Assembly: GCA_021784595.1 (NCBI GenBank)
Contig: JAJYHT010000062.1
Span: 1-64,000 of the forward strand
Direction: 5' to 3'
Source of the DNA: Bacillota bacterium
GTDB lineage: Bacteria; Bacillota; Sulfobacillia; Sulfobacillales; Sulfobacillaceae
Length of the DNA: 64,000 bases
A program made the position numbers and the translations under genes. Positions 27,289-36,377 of this stretch are shown here, piece after piece. The notes under the pieces were generated by a model. It did not search any database. It was not told the origin of the DNA and was given only the letters and a program-made list of their open reading frames with translations. How positions within the stretch are numbered: the first letter of the stretch is position 1; every line of letters starts with the position of its first letter.

Positions 27289-27376
27289 CATGATTGTCCA
27301 TGCGGCTTCATTATGATAGGATCCAGTTAAGTTTAATTGTCAAACGATTGTGAATGATGAGATGGAGGCGGTCTCA

Positions 27377-27886
27377 GTGGGGGAACTTCAAACCACCGTA
27401 ACCATGACAGTAAACGGGGAACGGGTAACACGAACGATTGAATCGAGAGTTCTGCTAGTGCACTTTTTAAGGGAAGAGTTAGGACTGACAGGAACCCATG
27501 TTGGATGCGATACGTCGCAATGCGGGGCCTGTACGGTTTTGCTGGATGGGGAGGCCGTAAAATCGTGCACCGTGCTCGCGGTGCAGGCTATGGGCAAAGC
27601 AGTGACAACGATTGAGGGGCTGGAAACGGATCGGTTGCATCCAATTCAAGAAGGTTTTTGGGCTAAGCATGGCCTGCAATGTGGGTTCTGCACACCGGGA
27701 GCGATGATGGCGACTACCTACCTGTTAAGCCAAAATCCCAACCCTACTGAAGAACAAATTCGCGTAGGTTTGGATGGTATCGTGTGTCGCTGTACCGGAT
27801 ATGAAACGATTGTGCGCGCTGTGCAACATGCGGCTCAACTGATGAATAGCTCGACGCAAACAGAACGATCGACTGAAGTGGGCTAA
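27377..27886 (+). CDS. coxS: CO/xanthine-dehydrogenase-type small subunit, 2Fe-2S
   Basis: Iron-sulfur subunit of a molybdenum hydroxylase. N-terminal plant-type cluster ligands GCDTSQCGACTVLLDG...C, and C-terminal helical cluster CGFCTPGAMM...CRCTGYETIV. GTG 27377 has GGAGG eight bases upstream, giving 169 residues; an ATG at 27350 is in frame but poorly placed. It passes electrons from the Mo site toward FAD in CoxM. First gene of the S-L-M-D-E operon. Confidence 0.9.
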   Translation: MGELQTTVTMTVNGERVTRTIESRVLLVHFLREELGLTGTHVGCDTSQCGACTVLLDGEAVKSCTVLAVQAMGKAVTTIEGLETDRLHPIQEGFWAKHGLQCGFCTPGAMMATTYLLSQNPNPTEEQIRVGLDGIVCRCTGYETIVRAVQHAAQLMNSSTQTERSTEVG

Positions 27887-28020
27887 ATGGAGGCATATTC
27901 GGGTTTTCCCATATGGGGCGATCGGACCAAAACCCCTTCGCCGACCATGGAGGAGAACTCAATCCCCCTTAGAATGGGGACAGAGCATTAAAAAATTCAT
28001 TTTTCCAAGGGAGTGGAAAT

Positions 28021-30375
28021 ATGCCGCAGGTTATGGGTCAAGCTCTCAAACGCCATGAAGACATTCGTTTGATTAGAGGTCGTGGTCAATACACGGACGA
28101 CATGAAATTGCCGGGCATGGTATATGCCAAGATGGTGCGAAGTCCCTATGCGCACGCTAAAATTGCGGCGGTACATGTCGCGCAGGCGATCAATTTGCCG
28201 GGAGTGCTGGCCGTATTTACGGGAAATGATCTGAAAGATGAATTGGGACTCATTCCAACTGCCTGGATACCACCGAACTCAGATTTGAAGATGACTCCGC
28301 ATCCGGCCTTGGCTTATGATACCGTGCGATATGTAGGAGACGCGGTGGCGGTTGTCATTGCAGAAAACCCATATATTGCTCAAGACGCAGCGGATTTAGT
28401 GCAAGTGGACTATGAGCCGTTGCGCGCAGTGACCAATCCACGGGATGCGGTGGGTCCCGGAATGCCTTTAGTGCATCAGGAAATCGATCGCAACATCGCG
28501 TTTCATTGGTCGGTGGGACCTAATTTGGATGATGTCTTCAATCAGGCAGATGTGGTGGTAAAACAGGAATTTAGACAACAGCGCCTAATCCCCAATGCTA
28601 TGGAACCGCGGGCGGCAGTGGCGCAGTATAATCAGGCTACCGACGAATTAACCCTTTGGGTGACCACTCAAAATCCTCATATTCACCGATTGTTGATGTC
28701 AGGCATCTTAGGTATACCCGAACACAAGTTGCGTGTGGTAGCCATCGATGTTGGGGGAGGGTTTGGAAGCAAGATTGCGTGTTATCCGGACGAAGTCGTA
28801 GTCTCCTGGGCCGCTCGCCGATTGCGCCGCCCAGTAAAGTGGACTGAGACCCGTCAGGAGAACTTTATGGTGACTAGTCATGGTCGCGATCATGTGCAAG
28901 AGGTGGAATTGGCTGGAACCAAAGACGGACATATTCAAGCCGTACGGGTTAAGGCGTTTTCTAATTTAGGCGCGTATTTGTCCACTGCTGGTCCGGGCGT
29001 TCCTACAATCTTGTTTGGCCTCATCGTTAATGGCGCCTACCATATTCCGCAAGCCTCCGCTGACGTTTATGGCGTTGTCACCCATACTACGCCGGTCGAT
29101 GCCTACCGTGGGGCTGGTCGTCCCGAGGCTACCTACCTGATTGAGCGGATGGTCGATCGGTTTGCTGCTACGATTGGAATGGATCCGGTCGCAGTAAGAG
29201 AATTGAACTTAATTGAGGCCAAGGCTTTTCCGTATACTAACCCGTTTGGGCTGCAATATGACAGTGGCAACTACCAAGAGACCTTGAAGATAGCACTCGA
29301 TATGGTTGACTATGCCAACTTGCGTCAGGAACAAGTCCAATTGCGCAAGGACGGGAAATATATTGGGATTGGATTTAGCACTTATGTGGAGATGTGTGGG
29401 CTAGGACCCTCAGAGGTGGCGGGTGCGGTAGGGTTCCAAGGCGGCTTATGGGAAAGTGCCACCGTTCGAGTGCATCCCACGGGAAAGGTCACCGTATTTA
29501 CGGGGGCATCGCCTCATGGTCAGGGCGAAGAAACCACGTTTGCGCAGATAGTGGCTGAGGAATTGGGAATGCCTGTCGATGACATAGAAATTGTTCATGG
29601 GGATACTGCGCGAATCTCCATGGGCTGGGGTACTTACGGGTCCAGGACCACGGCGGTTGGTGGTGGGGCGATACACTTAGCAACCCAGAAAATCATCCAA
29701 AAAGCCAAGAAAATTGCCGCTCATAAGTTAGAGGTGAGCGAATCCGACGTGGTATTTCACGATGGCGTGTTTGAAGTGCAAGGTTTGCCCGAACTGCGTC
29801 AATTGACATTTCAAGCCGTGGCACTCGACGCCTATCTTGCTTGGAGTCTACCGGAAGGGATAGAACCTGCTCTCGAAGGCACCGCATTTTATGATCCCAA
29901 AAACTTTACCTATCCGTTCGGTGCTCATGTTGCCGTGGTGTCGGTTGACACTGCGACTGGTGATGTACGTCTGATGCGGTATATTGCGGTAGACGATATT
30001 GGGAACATCATCAACCCGATGATCGTCGAAGGGCAAATTCATGGAGGATTGGTGCAAGGTATTGGCCAAGCGTTATACGAAGGGGCAGAGTTTGACGATC
30101 AAGGGCAGTTGCTAACTGGCTCATTATTGGACTACGCCGTGCCCAAAGCGCGATTCTTCCCGCGATTTGAAACTGCCCACACTGTAACTCCTTCGCCCCA
30201 CAACCCATTGGGAGTAAAGGGAGTGGGAGAGACGGGCGCCATTGCTTCCACGCCTGCGATTGTGAATGCAGTGATGGATGCGCTCAGTCCGTTTGGGATT
30301 GAAGACCTGCCGATGCCGCTAACTCCAGAGAAGGTTTGGCAGGCTGTACAGCAAGCGAAGGGAGGGCGTGCCTAA
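28021..30375 (+). CDS. coxL: Aerobic CO-dehydrogenase-type large subunit, form II
   Basis: 784-residue Mo-pterin catalytic subunit. The active-site loop reads AYRGAGR (about 361-367), the mark of form II; form I CO dehydrogenases have AYxCSFR. Other family blocks: GRGQYTDDMKLPGM, DVGGGFGSK, and the C-terminal VKGVGETGAIASTPAI with the catalytic Glu. Whether form II enzymes oxidise CO physiologically is disputed; other hydroxylase substrates are possible. Preceded by GGGAGTGG and followed by coxM with overlapping stop/start. 134 bp separate it from coxS. Confidence 0.92.
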   Translation: MPQVMGQALKRHEDIRLIRGRGQYTDDMKLPGMVYAKMVRSPYAHAKIAAVHVAQAINLPGVLAVFTGNDLKDELGLIPTAWIPPNSDLKMTPHPALAYDTVRYVGDAVAVVIAENPYIAQDAADLVQVDYEPLRAVTNPRDAVGPGMPLVHQEIDRNIAFHWSVGPNLDDVFNQADVVVKQEFRQQRLIPNAMEPRAAVAQYNQATDELTLWVTTQNPHIHRLLMSGILGIPEHKLRVVAIDVGGGFGSKIACYPDEVVVSWAARRLRRPVKWTETRQENFMVTSHGRDHVQEVELAGTKDGHIQAVRVKAFSNLGAYLSTAGPGVPTILFGLIVNGAYHIPQASADVYGVVTHTTPVDAYRGAGRPEATYLIERMVDRFAATIGMDPVAVRELNLIEAKAFPYTNPFGLQYDSGNYQETLKIALDMVDYANLRQEQVQLRKDGKYIGIGFSTYVEMCGLGPSEVAGAVGFQGGLWESATVRVHPTGKVTVFTGASPHGQGEETTFAQIVAEELGMPVDDIEIVHGDTARISMGWGTYGSRTTAVGGGAIHLATQKIIQKAKKIAAHKLEVSESDVVFHDGVFEVQGLPELRQLTFQAVALDAYLAWSLPEGIEPALEGTAFYDPKNFTYPFGAHVAVVSVDTATGDVRLMRYIAVDDIGNIINPMIVEGQIHGGLVQGIGQALYEGAEFDDQGQLLTGSLLDYAVPKARFFPRFETAHTVTPSPHNPLGVKGVGETGAIASTPAIVNAVMDALSPFGIEDLPMPLTPEKVWQAVQQAKGGRA

Positions 30376-31235
30376 TGTTAACGGCGCCGTTTGAATATCG
30401 TCGAGCGGAACGGGTCGAAGATGTTATTGAATGGCTTAGTGATGAGACGCGCGAAACCAAGATCCTTGCGGGCGGACATAGTTTGCTTCCACTCATGAAG
30501 TTGCGGTTAGCCACACCGGCAATTTTAGTGGATGTCAGCGCCTTACGGGAATTGCAGGGTGTGCAGGAAGACGGCGAAGTATTGCGGGTTGGGGCTTTTA
30601 CCCGTTACGTGGAGCTGGCTAGACATTCCCTAATCAACCAAAAAGCTTCTCTGTTAAGTCAAGCTGCCAATGTGGTAGGCGACCTACAAGTCAGAAATCG
30701 GGGGACCATTGGCGGCAGCCTATGCCATGCGGACCCAGCAGCTGACTTGCCTGCGGCAGTACTGGCCTTGGAAGCGCAACTGGTGATCTTAGGGCCAAAC
30801 GGCACCCGCAGAGAATCGGCAGAGGCGTTTTTTATGGCACCTTTTGTCACCACATTGGGTCGCCAGGAAATTTTAGCAGCCATCGAGATTCCTCTAAGCA
30901 CGCAAAATGCACGTAGCACGTATCTAAAGAGGCCGCATCCTGCTTCGGGATATCCGGTGATCGGGGTGGCCTGTCTCATCGATGCCATCCATAACCAAAC
31001 AATTGGCACAGCGCGGCTTGCTATTACCGGTATTGCCTCCACTGCATTTCGGGCTAGTGCCGCGGAAGCGCAATTGGTGGGCGGGCGGTTGGATGCCGAA
31101 ACCATTGCCAAAGCCGCCTCGACTGCGGCTATCAATGCGCCTTTGGACGATGATGAGCATACCGAGTACAAGCAGCAACTGGTTCAGGTTTATGTAAGCC
31201 GCGCATTGCAACAAGTGGCCGCTCAGGAAGACTGA
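30375..31235 (+). CDS. coxM: CO-dehydrogenase-type medium subunit, FAD
   Basis: 286-residue FAD subunit. FAD loops AGGHSLLPLMKLR and TIGGSLCHADPAADLPAA are intact, followed by the CO_deh_flav_C domain. It takes electrons from the CoxS clusters to quinone or another acceptor. ATG 30375 overlaps the coxL stop (TAATG) and has GGGAGGG upstream; a longer frame from 30336 lies inside coxL. The order S-L-M differs from the M-S-L order of well-known form I operons. Confidence 0.9.
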   Translation: MLTAPFEYRRAERVEDVIEWLSDETRETKILAGGHSLLPLMKLRLATPAILVDVSALRELQGVQEDGEVLRVGAFTRYVELARHSLINQKASLLSQAANVVGDLQVRNRGTIGGSLCHADPAADLPAAVLALEAQLVILGPNGTRRESAEAFFMAPFVTTLGRQEILAAIEIPLSTQNARSTYLKRPHPASGYPVIGVACLIDAIHNQTIGTARLAITGIASTAFRASAAEAQLVGGRLDAETIAKAASTAAINAPLDDDEHTEYKQQLVQVYVSRALQQVAAQED

Positions 31236-31239
31236 GTTT

Positions 31240-32172
31240 ATGCAGGTGTCTTGGGAAAAGCCGTCTGACGTTTTAGTAGACCTGCGGTCACAAGGATATT
31301 TAGCGGATACGGCACTGTCGACGGCCGTGTATTTGAGTGCGAAGATGAACGTTCCACTGTTTTTAGAGGGTGAGCCGGGCGTTGGCAAAACAGCATTGGC
31401 CTTGTCGGTGGCCAATGCTGTTCACCGTCCGTTAATCCGCTTGCAGTGCTACGAAGGGATCGACCGGGAAAGTGCCCTATACGATTGGAATTATCCCCGC
31501 CAATTGATGCATGTGCGTTTGGCGGAGTCCTTTGGTCGATCTGCAAGCGCAGATTTGGAGGATGAGTTGTACAGCGAGCGCTTCCTAATTGCCCGGCCAT
31601 TGTTGCAGGCCATCATGCCAAAAGGTCCGGCCCCAGTGCTGTTGATTGACGAGATTGACCGCAGCGATGACGAGTTTGAGGCGTTTTTGTTGGAGGTTTT
31701 ATCAGAATTTCAAGTCACCATACCGGAGATCGGCTCGATTCGCGCGAAAGAGTCTCCTTTAGTTTTTCTAACTTCTAACCGGACGCGAGAAGTGCATGAA
31801 GCGTTAAAGCGTCGTTGCCTATATCAATGGCTAGGATATCCTAGTTTCGAAAGAGAACTGGCTATTGTGTCACAAGTTAGTCAAACGCTCTCGGGCACTC
31901 TGGCGCAAAGTTTGGTGAGATTAGTGCAGCGCTTGCGGCAAGAACCTTTGCATAAGGCTCCGGGAGTTGCTGAAACCCTGAACTGGGCCCGCGCAGTAGA
32001 AATATTGTCTACAACAAGGTTGTCTATTGATTCCGTAGAAGAGACCTTGGGGTGCGTGTTAAAATACCATGAGGACATTGAAAGGCTCTTGGCATCAGGC
32101 ACTGACGGTGCAACCAAATTGCAACGAATCTTAACTGAGATTGGTATAGTCGATGAATCCCACCCTGTATAA
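31240..32172 (+). CDS. coxD: MoxR-family AAA+ ATPase, CoxD-like
   Basis: 310 residues. Walker A GEPGVGKTA (44-52), Walker B LLIDEIDRSDDEFEAFLLEVL, sensor TSNRTREVHEALKRR with arginine finger. MoxR ATPases beside CoxE-like VWA proteins mature the Cu/S or Mo active site of CO dehydrogenase. Starts 4 bp after coxM and overlaps the next gene by 20 bp. Confidence 0.87.
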   Translation: MQVSWEKPSDVLVDLRSQGYLADTALSTAVYLSAKMNVPLFLEGEPGVGKTALALSVANAVHRPLIRLQCYEGIDRESALYDWNYPRQLMHVRLAESFGRSASADLEDELYSERFLIARPLLQAIMPKGPAPVLLIDEIDRSDDEFEAFLLEVLSEFQVTIPEIGSIRAKESPLVFLTSNRTREVHEALKRRCLYQWLGYPSFERELAIVSQVSQTLSGTLAQSLVRLVQRLRQEPLHKAPGVAETLNWARAVEILSTTRLSIDSVEETLGCVLKYHEDIERLLASGTDGATKLQRILTEIGIVDESHPV

Positions 32173-33250
32173 TTTGTGGTTGTTTGGGCGTACATTGCGT
32201 ACCCATGGCTTTAGTGTCGGGATTGACGATATGCAGCGAATTATGATCGCTTTAAACTTGGCCGAACCGCGGACTTGGAAGGAACTTTATGAGACATTGC
32301 AGCCGTGTGTGGTGCGCTCGCACATGGAGCAAAAGTTATTTGGTCCGTTATTCGCCGCATTTTTTGGATTGTTAGCTGGTGTGGAACTAGACGAAGCTAA
32401 GGGTGGTCCGTGGCTACTTGGACTCGCTCCTGCGGATCCTCGTACCCAGCAAGTAACCTGGCTTTCCCTATCGTCTGCATCTCGTCTCGTCGAAACGCCG
32501 GCAACCGTGTTTTCCCATGCCGGGCGTGCTAGCCAGGAGGAGCGGCATGGGAAACTAAGGCCTCCAGATGATATTGGGCAGTACGCGGCTATGAACCTTT
32601 TGCCGCATTGGTTTCGTAGCCCTCGAAGGAAACGGACTTTGCGCGGCCCTTATTGGGATATCTCAAAGACGTTGCGCAAGGGATTGGAGCAAGGAGAGCT
32701 TATACGCATATGGCATCGCCGTCGCACGATGCGAGAGCGTCGCACTGTCATATTGTGGGATACCAGTCGATCGATGGAAAGCATCACGCCGATGCTTTTC
32801 AACTTTCTGCACAACTTGGTTAAACAACGTCAGGTAAAGGTGTTAAGTTTTAGCACACAGCTTACTGTCGTTACTCCCCAGTTATTGAACAGCAGCCCTG
32901 AATACGCGCTAAATGCGTTGTACGAAGCAGCTCAAGATATCCACGGCGGTACTCGGCTACAGAATGCGGTGGACATAGCCGTTCGGAAGTACTCACGTTG
33001 GTTGGGTCAGAGGACCGATGTCATTTTGCTAACTGACGGATTTGAAAGCGGTGATATAAAAACTTTGTCTGCCAGCATAAAGGCATTGCGTCGTCGATGC
33101 GGACGCGTCGTGTGGTGGAATCCTTGGGCTTCACGCCCGGGTTATTCTTACGACACGCATTCTGGTCAGGTTATCAAGCGACACGTTGATTTGATTTGCT
33201 CAGCGGGAAATTTTGGCGAACTGAGGGATGCCTGGAACGTTCTAGGATAA
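32153..33250 (+). CDS. coxE: VWA-domain protein, CoxE-like
   Basis: 365 residues. The C-terminal half is a von Willebrand A domain with the metal site ILWDTSRSMESI and the later LLTDGFESGD segment. The N-terminal half is helical and typical of CoxE (FxxxLRxxGxxVGxDDxxR). Partner of the MoxR ATPase in maturing the hydroxylase. Start lies within the coxD end. Last gene of the operon as seen; coxF, coxG and coxI are not in the window. Confidence 0.85.
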   Translation: MNPTLYNLWLFGRTLRTHGFSVGIDDMQRIMIALNLAEPRTWKELYETLQPCVVRSHMEQKLFGPLFAAFFGLLAGVELDEAKGGPWLLGLAPADPRTQQVTWLSLSSASRLVETPATVFSHAGRASQEERHGKLRPPDDIGQYAAMNLLPHWFRSPRRKRTLRGPYWDISKTLRKGLEQGELIRIWHRRRTMRERRTVILWDTSRSMESITPMLFNFLHNLVKQRQVKVLSFSTQLTVVTPQLLNSSPEYALNALYEAAQDIHGGTRLQNAVDIAVRKYSRWLGQRTDVILLTDGFESGDIKTLSASIKALRRRCGRVVWWNPWASRPGYSYDTHSGQVIKRHVDLICSAGNFGELRDAWNVLG

Positions 33251-33422
33251 AACCCGGGCTAAAACGGCTTTAGATGTATAGTGCTTATGCGCACGTCAGT
33301 CCAGATATTAAGCGAGATCAGCGAGCTGCTGATTGAGAAATGGTCGTTCTGGCAACTATAATAATTGAAGTTCTCTTACGAATTTGGATGGTTAATGAGG
33401 GCTTGGGGGAGTGTAGGCGTCG

Positions 33423-34565
33423 ATGAAAAAATGGCTAGGGATTTTGAGCGTACTAGTTTTGGTCATCATAGCGGTGACGGTTGGGTTTTCCGTGGGCAAC
33501 AGGCCAGCACCTCAACCGACACCGATCATTGCCACGGCTACTCCTTTGTCGACCAACCCCGATGTAGACCCCGGTACATCTTTGGGTGGGCGACCTGCTC
33601 CCAATTTTAAGTTGACCAACCAGTTTGGACAGCGAATGTCGTTGGCGCAATTCCGAGGCAAGGTGGTGGTATTAGCCTTCACCGACAGCCAGTGTACCAC
33701 CATATGTCCGATTACTACTGAAACATTAGTAGAAGCCGTGCGAATGCTGGGTTCCGCGGGATCGTCAGTGCAGCTTTTAGGCGTGGATGCCAATCCTAAT
33801 GCGACTTCGGTGGCAGATGTAAAGGCATATTCCGTAGATCATGGACTTTTGACCTCATGGGACTTCCTGACTGGCTCGCCCGCGCAATTGGCCGCGGTCT
33901 GGAAACAATATGGGATTTACGTCGCGGTTGTGCACGGAGCCATAGACCATACACCCGCCGTCTACCTTATCAATCAAAGAGGTCAAGAAGAGGATATTTA
34001 CGATTCGCAAATGGCGTATGCCAGCATAGGCCAACAGGCTCACGTGTTAGCTTCTGCCATTGCTCGTTTGCTGCCGCACTCACCACCGTTGCCCAATATG
34101 TCGTACCAATATATTCCTGGCATTTCTCCGACAAGCGACATTACAATGCCCACGACCAGCCATCAATCCGTGAATTTAGGACCTGGCCATGCGCATCTTC
34201 TTGTGTTTTTTGCGACTTGGGTTCGTCAAACCAGTGACTTGGCAAAAAATCTTGAAGCACTGAATCAATACCAAGTTGCTGCCCGACAAAATGGTTGGCC
34301 GTCCGCGGTTGCCATTGATGACGCTCCCACGGAACCGTCGTCAGACGCATTGCGAAACTATTTAGCTGGATTGCCGACACCTTTAGGGTACCCTATTGCC
34401 ATTGACACTACAGGGCAAGTGGCCGACGGCTATAACGTGCAGGATCAACCATGGCTTGAATTAACGGCTCCCTCTGGGAAAATTGTATGGACTCATGACG
34501 GTTGGCTAAGTTTAACAATGCTCGAAGCCAAAGTCGGGCAACTCGTTAAAGCAGGGCGTATTTAA
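33423..34565 (+). CDS. SCO-family protein fused to a cysteine-less thioredoxin-like domain
   Basis: Membrane-anchored, extracytoplasmic. N-terminal anchor about 4-25. Domain 1 (about 55-200) is SCO1/SenC: CTTICP with Cys91 and Cys95 and copper-ligand His176 in DHTPAVYLI, used to deliver copper to oxidases. Domain 2 (about 215-380) has a thioredoxin/TlpA-like run (HLLVFFATWVRQT ... TAPSGKIVWTHDGWL) in which the CxxC position reads VRQT, so it cannot do thiol chemistry. ATG 33423 has GGGGGAG 11 bases upstream. No oxidase gene is adjacent. Confidence 0.8.
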   Translation: MKKWLGILSVLVLVIIAVTVGFSVGNRPAPQPTPIIATATPLSTNPDVDPGTSLGGRPAPNFKLTNQFGQRMSLAQFRGKVVVLAFTDSQCTTICPITTETLVEAVRMLGSAGSSVQLLGVDANPNATSVADVKAYSVDHGLLTSWDFLTGSPAQLAAVWKQYGIYVAVVHGAIDHTPAVYLINQRGQEEDIYDSQMAYASIGQQAHVLASAIARLLPHSPPLPNMSYQYIPGISPTSDITMPTTSHQSVNLGPGHAHLLVFFATWVRQTSDLAKNLEALNQYQVAARQNGWPSAVAIDDAPTEPSSDALRNYLAGLPTPLGYPIAIDTTGQVADGYNVQDQPWLELTAPSGKIVWTHDGWLSLTMLEAKVGQLVKAGRI

Positions 34566-34581
34566 AGAATCCACGCCCTGC
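34551..34581. terminator. Hairpin overlapping SCO stop codon
   Basis: Perfect 9-base arms GCAGGGCGT and ACGCCCTGC around a 13-base loop, spanning the stop codon and placed between convergent genes. No strong T-run, so possibly a bidirectional terminator. Confidence 0.4.
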
Positions 34582-34602
34582 TCTAGCCAGCACAAAAGCA
34601 CC

Positions 34603-35580
34603 CTAGAATGGATCAGCGTGGTAGTCGGTAGCGGGGCTTGTACCCATCCGGCCTTCTTGATAGTCTTGGAAGGCTTGAACAATTTCCGCGTGGGTATTCA
34701 TTACAAATGGACCATAGCTGGCGATCGGCTCATGAAGAGGTTTGCCCCCCAGCAACAAGAGTTCCAACACGGCGCTAGGACCTGAGGGATTGGAGCTCGC
34801 ACTAAAAGTCAAAACATCACCTGATCCAAATTGCATTCCCTGTCCCTCATGGATCAAAATGTCGGTTGGGCCTGCGGTGCCCGATCCTGCCATGACGTAG
34901 GCCAACGCGTTGAAGAACTTAGGCCACGGCAGTCGGAGGCGAGCACCGGGGGCAAGCGTTGCGTGAATCACTGTCACCGGAGTTCGGGTGGAGCCCGGCC
35001 CTTGATGACCGTCAAGCTCCCCGGCGATAATCCGCAACAAGGTATCTCCGTATTCGGATGTCACAAGCGTCACCAGTTGAGATTCTAGGCTCTGGTATCG
35101 TGGAGGGGTCCACTTTAATTGGCTAGGCAAGTTAACCCACAGTTGAATGCCGTGAAAGAGTCCGCCTGTCCGAACCAAGTCGTCTGGCGGCAGTTCGTCA
35201 TGCAATATGCCGGAACCTGCGGTCATCCATTGAGTGGCCCCATCAGTAATAATGCCGCCCCCTCCCTGTGAATCGCGGTGTTGCATCACGCCATCAATGA
35301 TATAGGTTACCGTTTCAAAGCCTCGGTGGGGATGCCAGGGCGCACCTTTGGCTTCTCCCGGTGCATATTCTACGGCGCCCATGTGATCGAGCAACAAAAA
35401 TGGATCGGCGTCTCGAAAGGTAATTTCCCGGCTTGGGAATGGGCGGCGTACTGGGAATCCAGCACCCTCCAAGAGACTTGGAGCGGTAACCACATGCGCC
35501 ACGGGACGGGCTTGGGCTTGCAAAGGCGGAGCGGACACTCGAGGTAATAAAAGCCAATTAGGGTGAGTTATTGCGGGCAT
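34603..35580 (-). CDS. Pirin family protein
   Basis: Bicupin metal protein, 325 residues. Conserved N-terminal cupin blocks: DPFLLLDHMGAVEYAPGEAKGAPWHPHRGFETVTYIIDG, broken here to its parts HPHRGFETVTY and QHRDSQGG, and MTAGSGILHDE. Some pirins are quercetinases or redox sensors; others modulate enzymes. ATG 35580 follows GAGGAGG by 8 bases; the longer frame only translates the ribosome site. Divergent from an HxlR regulator across a palindrome-bearing gap, a frequent arrangement for quinone or aldehyde stress. Confidence 0.88.
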   Translation of the reverse strand: MPAITHPNWLLLPRVSAPPLQAQARPVAHVVTAPSLLEGAGFPVRRPFPSREITFRDADPFLLLDHMGAVEYAPGEAKGAPWHPHRGFETVTYIIDGVMQHRDSQGGGGIITDGATQWMTAGSGILHDELPPDDLVRTGGLFHGIQLWVNLPSQLKWTPPRYQSLESQLVTLVTSEYGDTLLRIIAGELDGHQGPGSTRTPVTVIHATLAPGARLRLPWPKFFNALAYVMAGSGTAGPTDILIHEGQGMQFGSGDVLTFSASSNPSGPSAVLELLLLGGKPLHEPIASYGPFVMNTHAEIVQAFQDYQEGRMGTSPATDYHADPF

Positions 35581-35613
35581 ATTTTGGTCCTCCTCTTCTT
35601 TACTATACAACTC

Positions 35614-35631
35614 ACAATAGGGTTATATTGT
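35614..35631. promoter_or_regulatory. Operator-like inverted repeat 1
   Basis: ACAATA and TATTGT (6-base arms, 6-base centre), extended by AGT on one side, 34 bases upstream of the pirin start. Suits a dimeric HxlR-type repressor. Confidence 0.4.
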
Positions 35632-35681
35632 AAGTGCGGGAATACAGGTTCTTAACTACCGAAAAGGAAGAAGCTTCTGTA

Positions 35682-35695
35682 ATGTAAAGTTACAT
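35682..35695. promoter_or_regulatory. Operator-like inverted repeat 2
   Basis: Perfect palindrome ATGTAA-AG-TTACAT, followed at 35725-35730 by a consensus -10 TATAAT for the HxlR gene. A direct repeat AGCTTCTGTA (35672 and 35717) brackets it. Confidence 0.5.
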
Positions 35696-35753
35696 AGTTC
35701 CTTTTAATTTGTCAATAGCTTCTGTATAATAATTGCCAGTGGAGGGATTATAA

Positions 35754-36092
35754 ATGGATGATGGGCGTTTATGTCCCAAATTCGAAGCAACTTTTGCCTT
35801 GTTGGGACGACGTTGGGTTGGTCTGATTTGGGAAGTGCTATTATCCGGTCCCAAACGCTTTGGACAATTGCACGATCGGATTCCCCAGGTAAGTGACCGC
35901 ATGCTTGCCGAACGACTACGAGAATTGGAGGCATTCGGGATAGTGACCCGCACCGTAGTACCTACGGTCCCGGTCCAGGTCACTTATACACTCACTCCAA
36001 AGGGCGAAGCTTTCCGGCCGGTTCTCGATGCCGTGCATAAGTGGTCTGATGATTGGATTGAAACGGTCATACCCAACCACGAGACACTATAA
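35754..36092 (+). CDS. HxlR family transcriptional regulator
   Basis: 112-residue winged-helix protein with the family layout CPKFEATFALLGRRWVGLIWEVL, RFGQLHDRIPQVSDRMLAERLRELE, and the wing VTYTLTPKGE. One Cys near the N terminus (C7) could sense electrophiles, as in YodB/HypR. GGAGGG precedes ATG 35754. It probably represses itself and the divergent pirin gene through the palindromes between them. Confidence 0.88.
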   Translation: MDDGRLCPKFEATFALLGRRWVGLIWEVLLSGPKRFGQLHDRIPQVSDRMLAERLRELEAFGIVTRTVVPTVPVQVTYTLTPKGEAFRPVLDAVHKWSDDWIETVIPNHETL

Positions 36093-36271
36093 TCCTCATC
36101 CGAACTGGTGAACAGCCGGCCCGCGATGATGGGTAAAGCGGTGTCGCGCTTCAGATTAAGATTCGTGTGTTTAGGACCATTTGGCCCATGGATGATAGTA
36201 CCGATGGCCCTATTGCCTGATTATCGCATCGCCTATCCTATTATTAGAAAATGCTTTGGGAGGCGATGGCG

Positions 36272-36370
36272 ATGAGCTGGTGGACCGTGAACGGTGGTAA
36301 TGTGGTAGCATTTCTGGCTTTAGTAGGATTTTTTACGGGCGCACTTTTCTTGCAAGCACGTCACCACTAA
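36272..36370 (+). CDS. 32-residue single-helix membrane peptide
   Basis: Starts MSWWTVNGGNVVAFLALV, spans the membrane once (about residues 9-27) and ends QARHH. ATG 36272 has GGGAGG eight bases upstream, a strong site. Two tryptophans and the terminal His pair would sit at the two membrane faces. It lies 170 bp before cytochrome b6 on the same strand and may be a small subunit of that complex, like the single-helix subunits of b6f; this is inference. Confidence 0.55.
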   Translation: MSWWTVNGGNVVAFLALVGFFTGALFLQARHH

Positions 36371-36377
36371 GTGGTGA
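36361..36377 (+). repeat. Hairpin spanning stop codon of small membrane peptide
   Basis: TCACCAC-TAA-GTGGTGA, perfect 7-base arms with the stop codon as the loop. No T-run. May stabilise the short message end or be a protein site. Confidence 0.4.

Larger units (their letters stand above)
26931..27376. other. Upstream region of the cox operon
   Basis: No gene supported. Holds two inverted repeats, at 27164-27179 and 27260-27288, which are listed separately and may be regulatory sites for the operon beginning at 27377. Confidence 0.5.

Noticed and set aside
27030-27311. 93-codon minus-strand frame before coxS
   Set aside because: Covers the two inverted repeats and has no ribosome site; probably non-coding.
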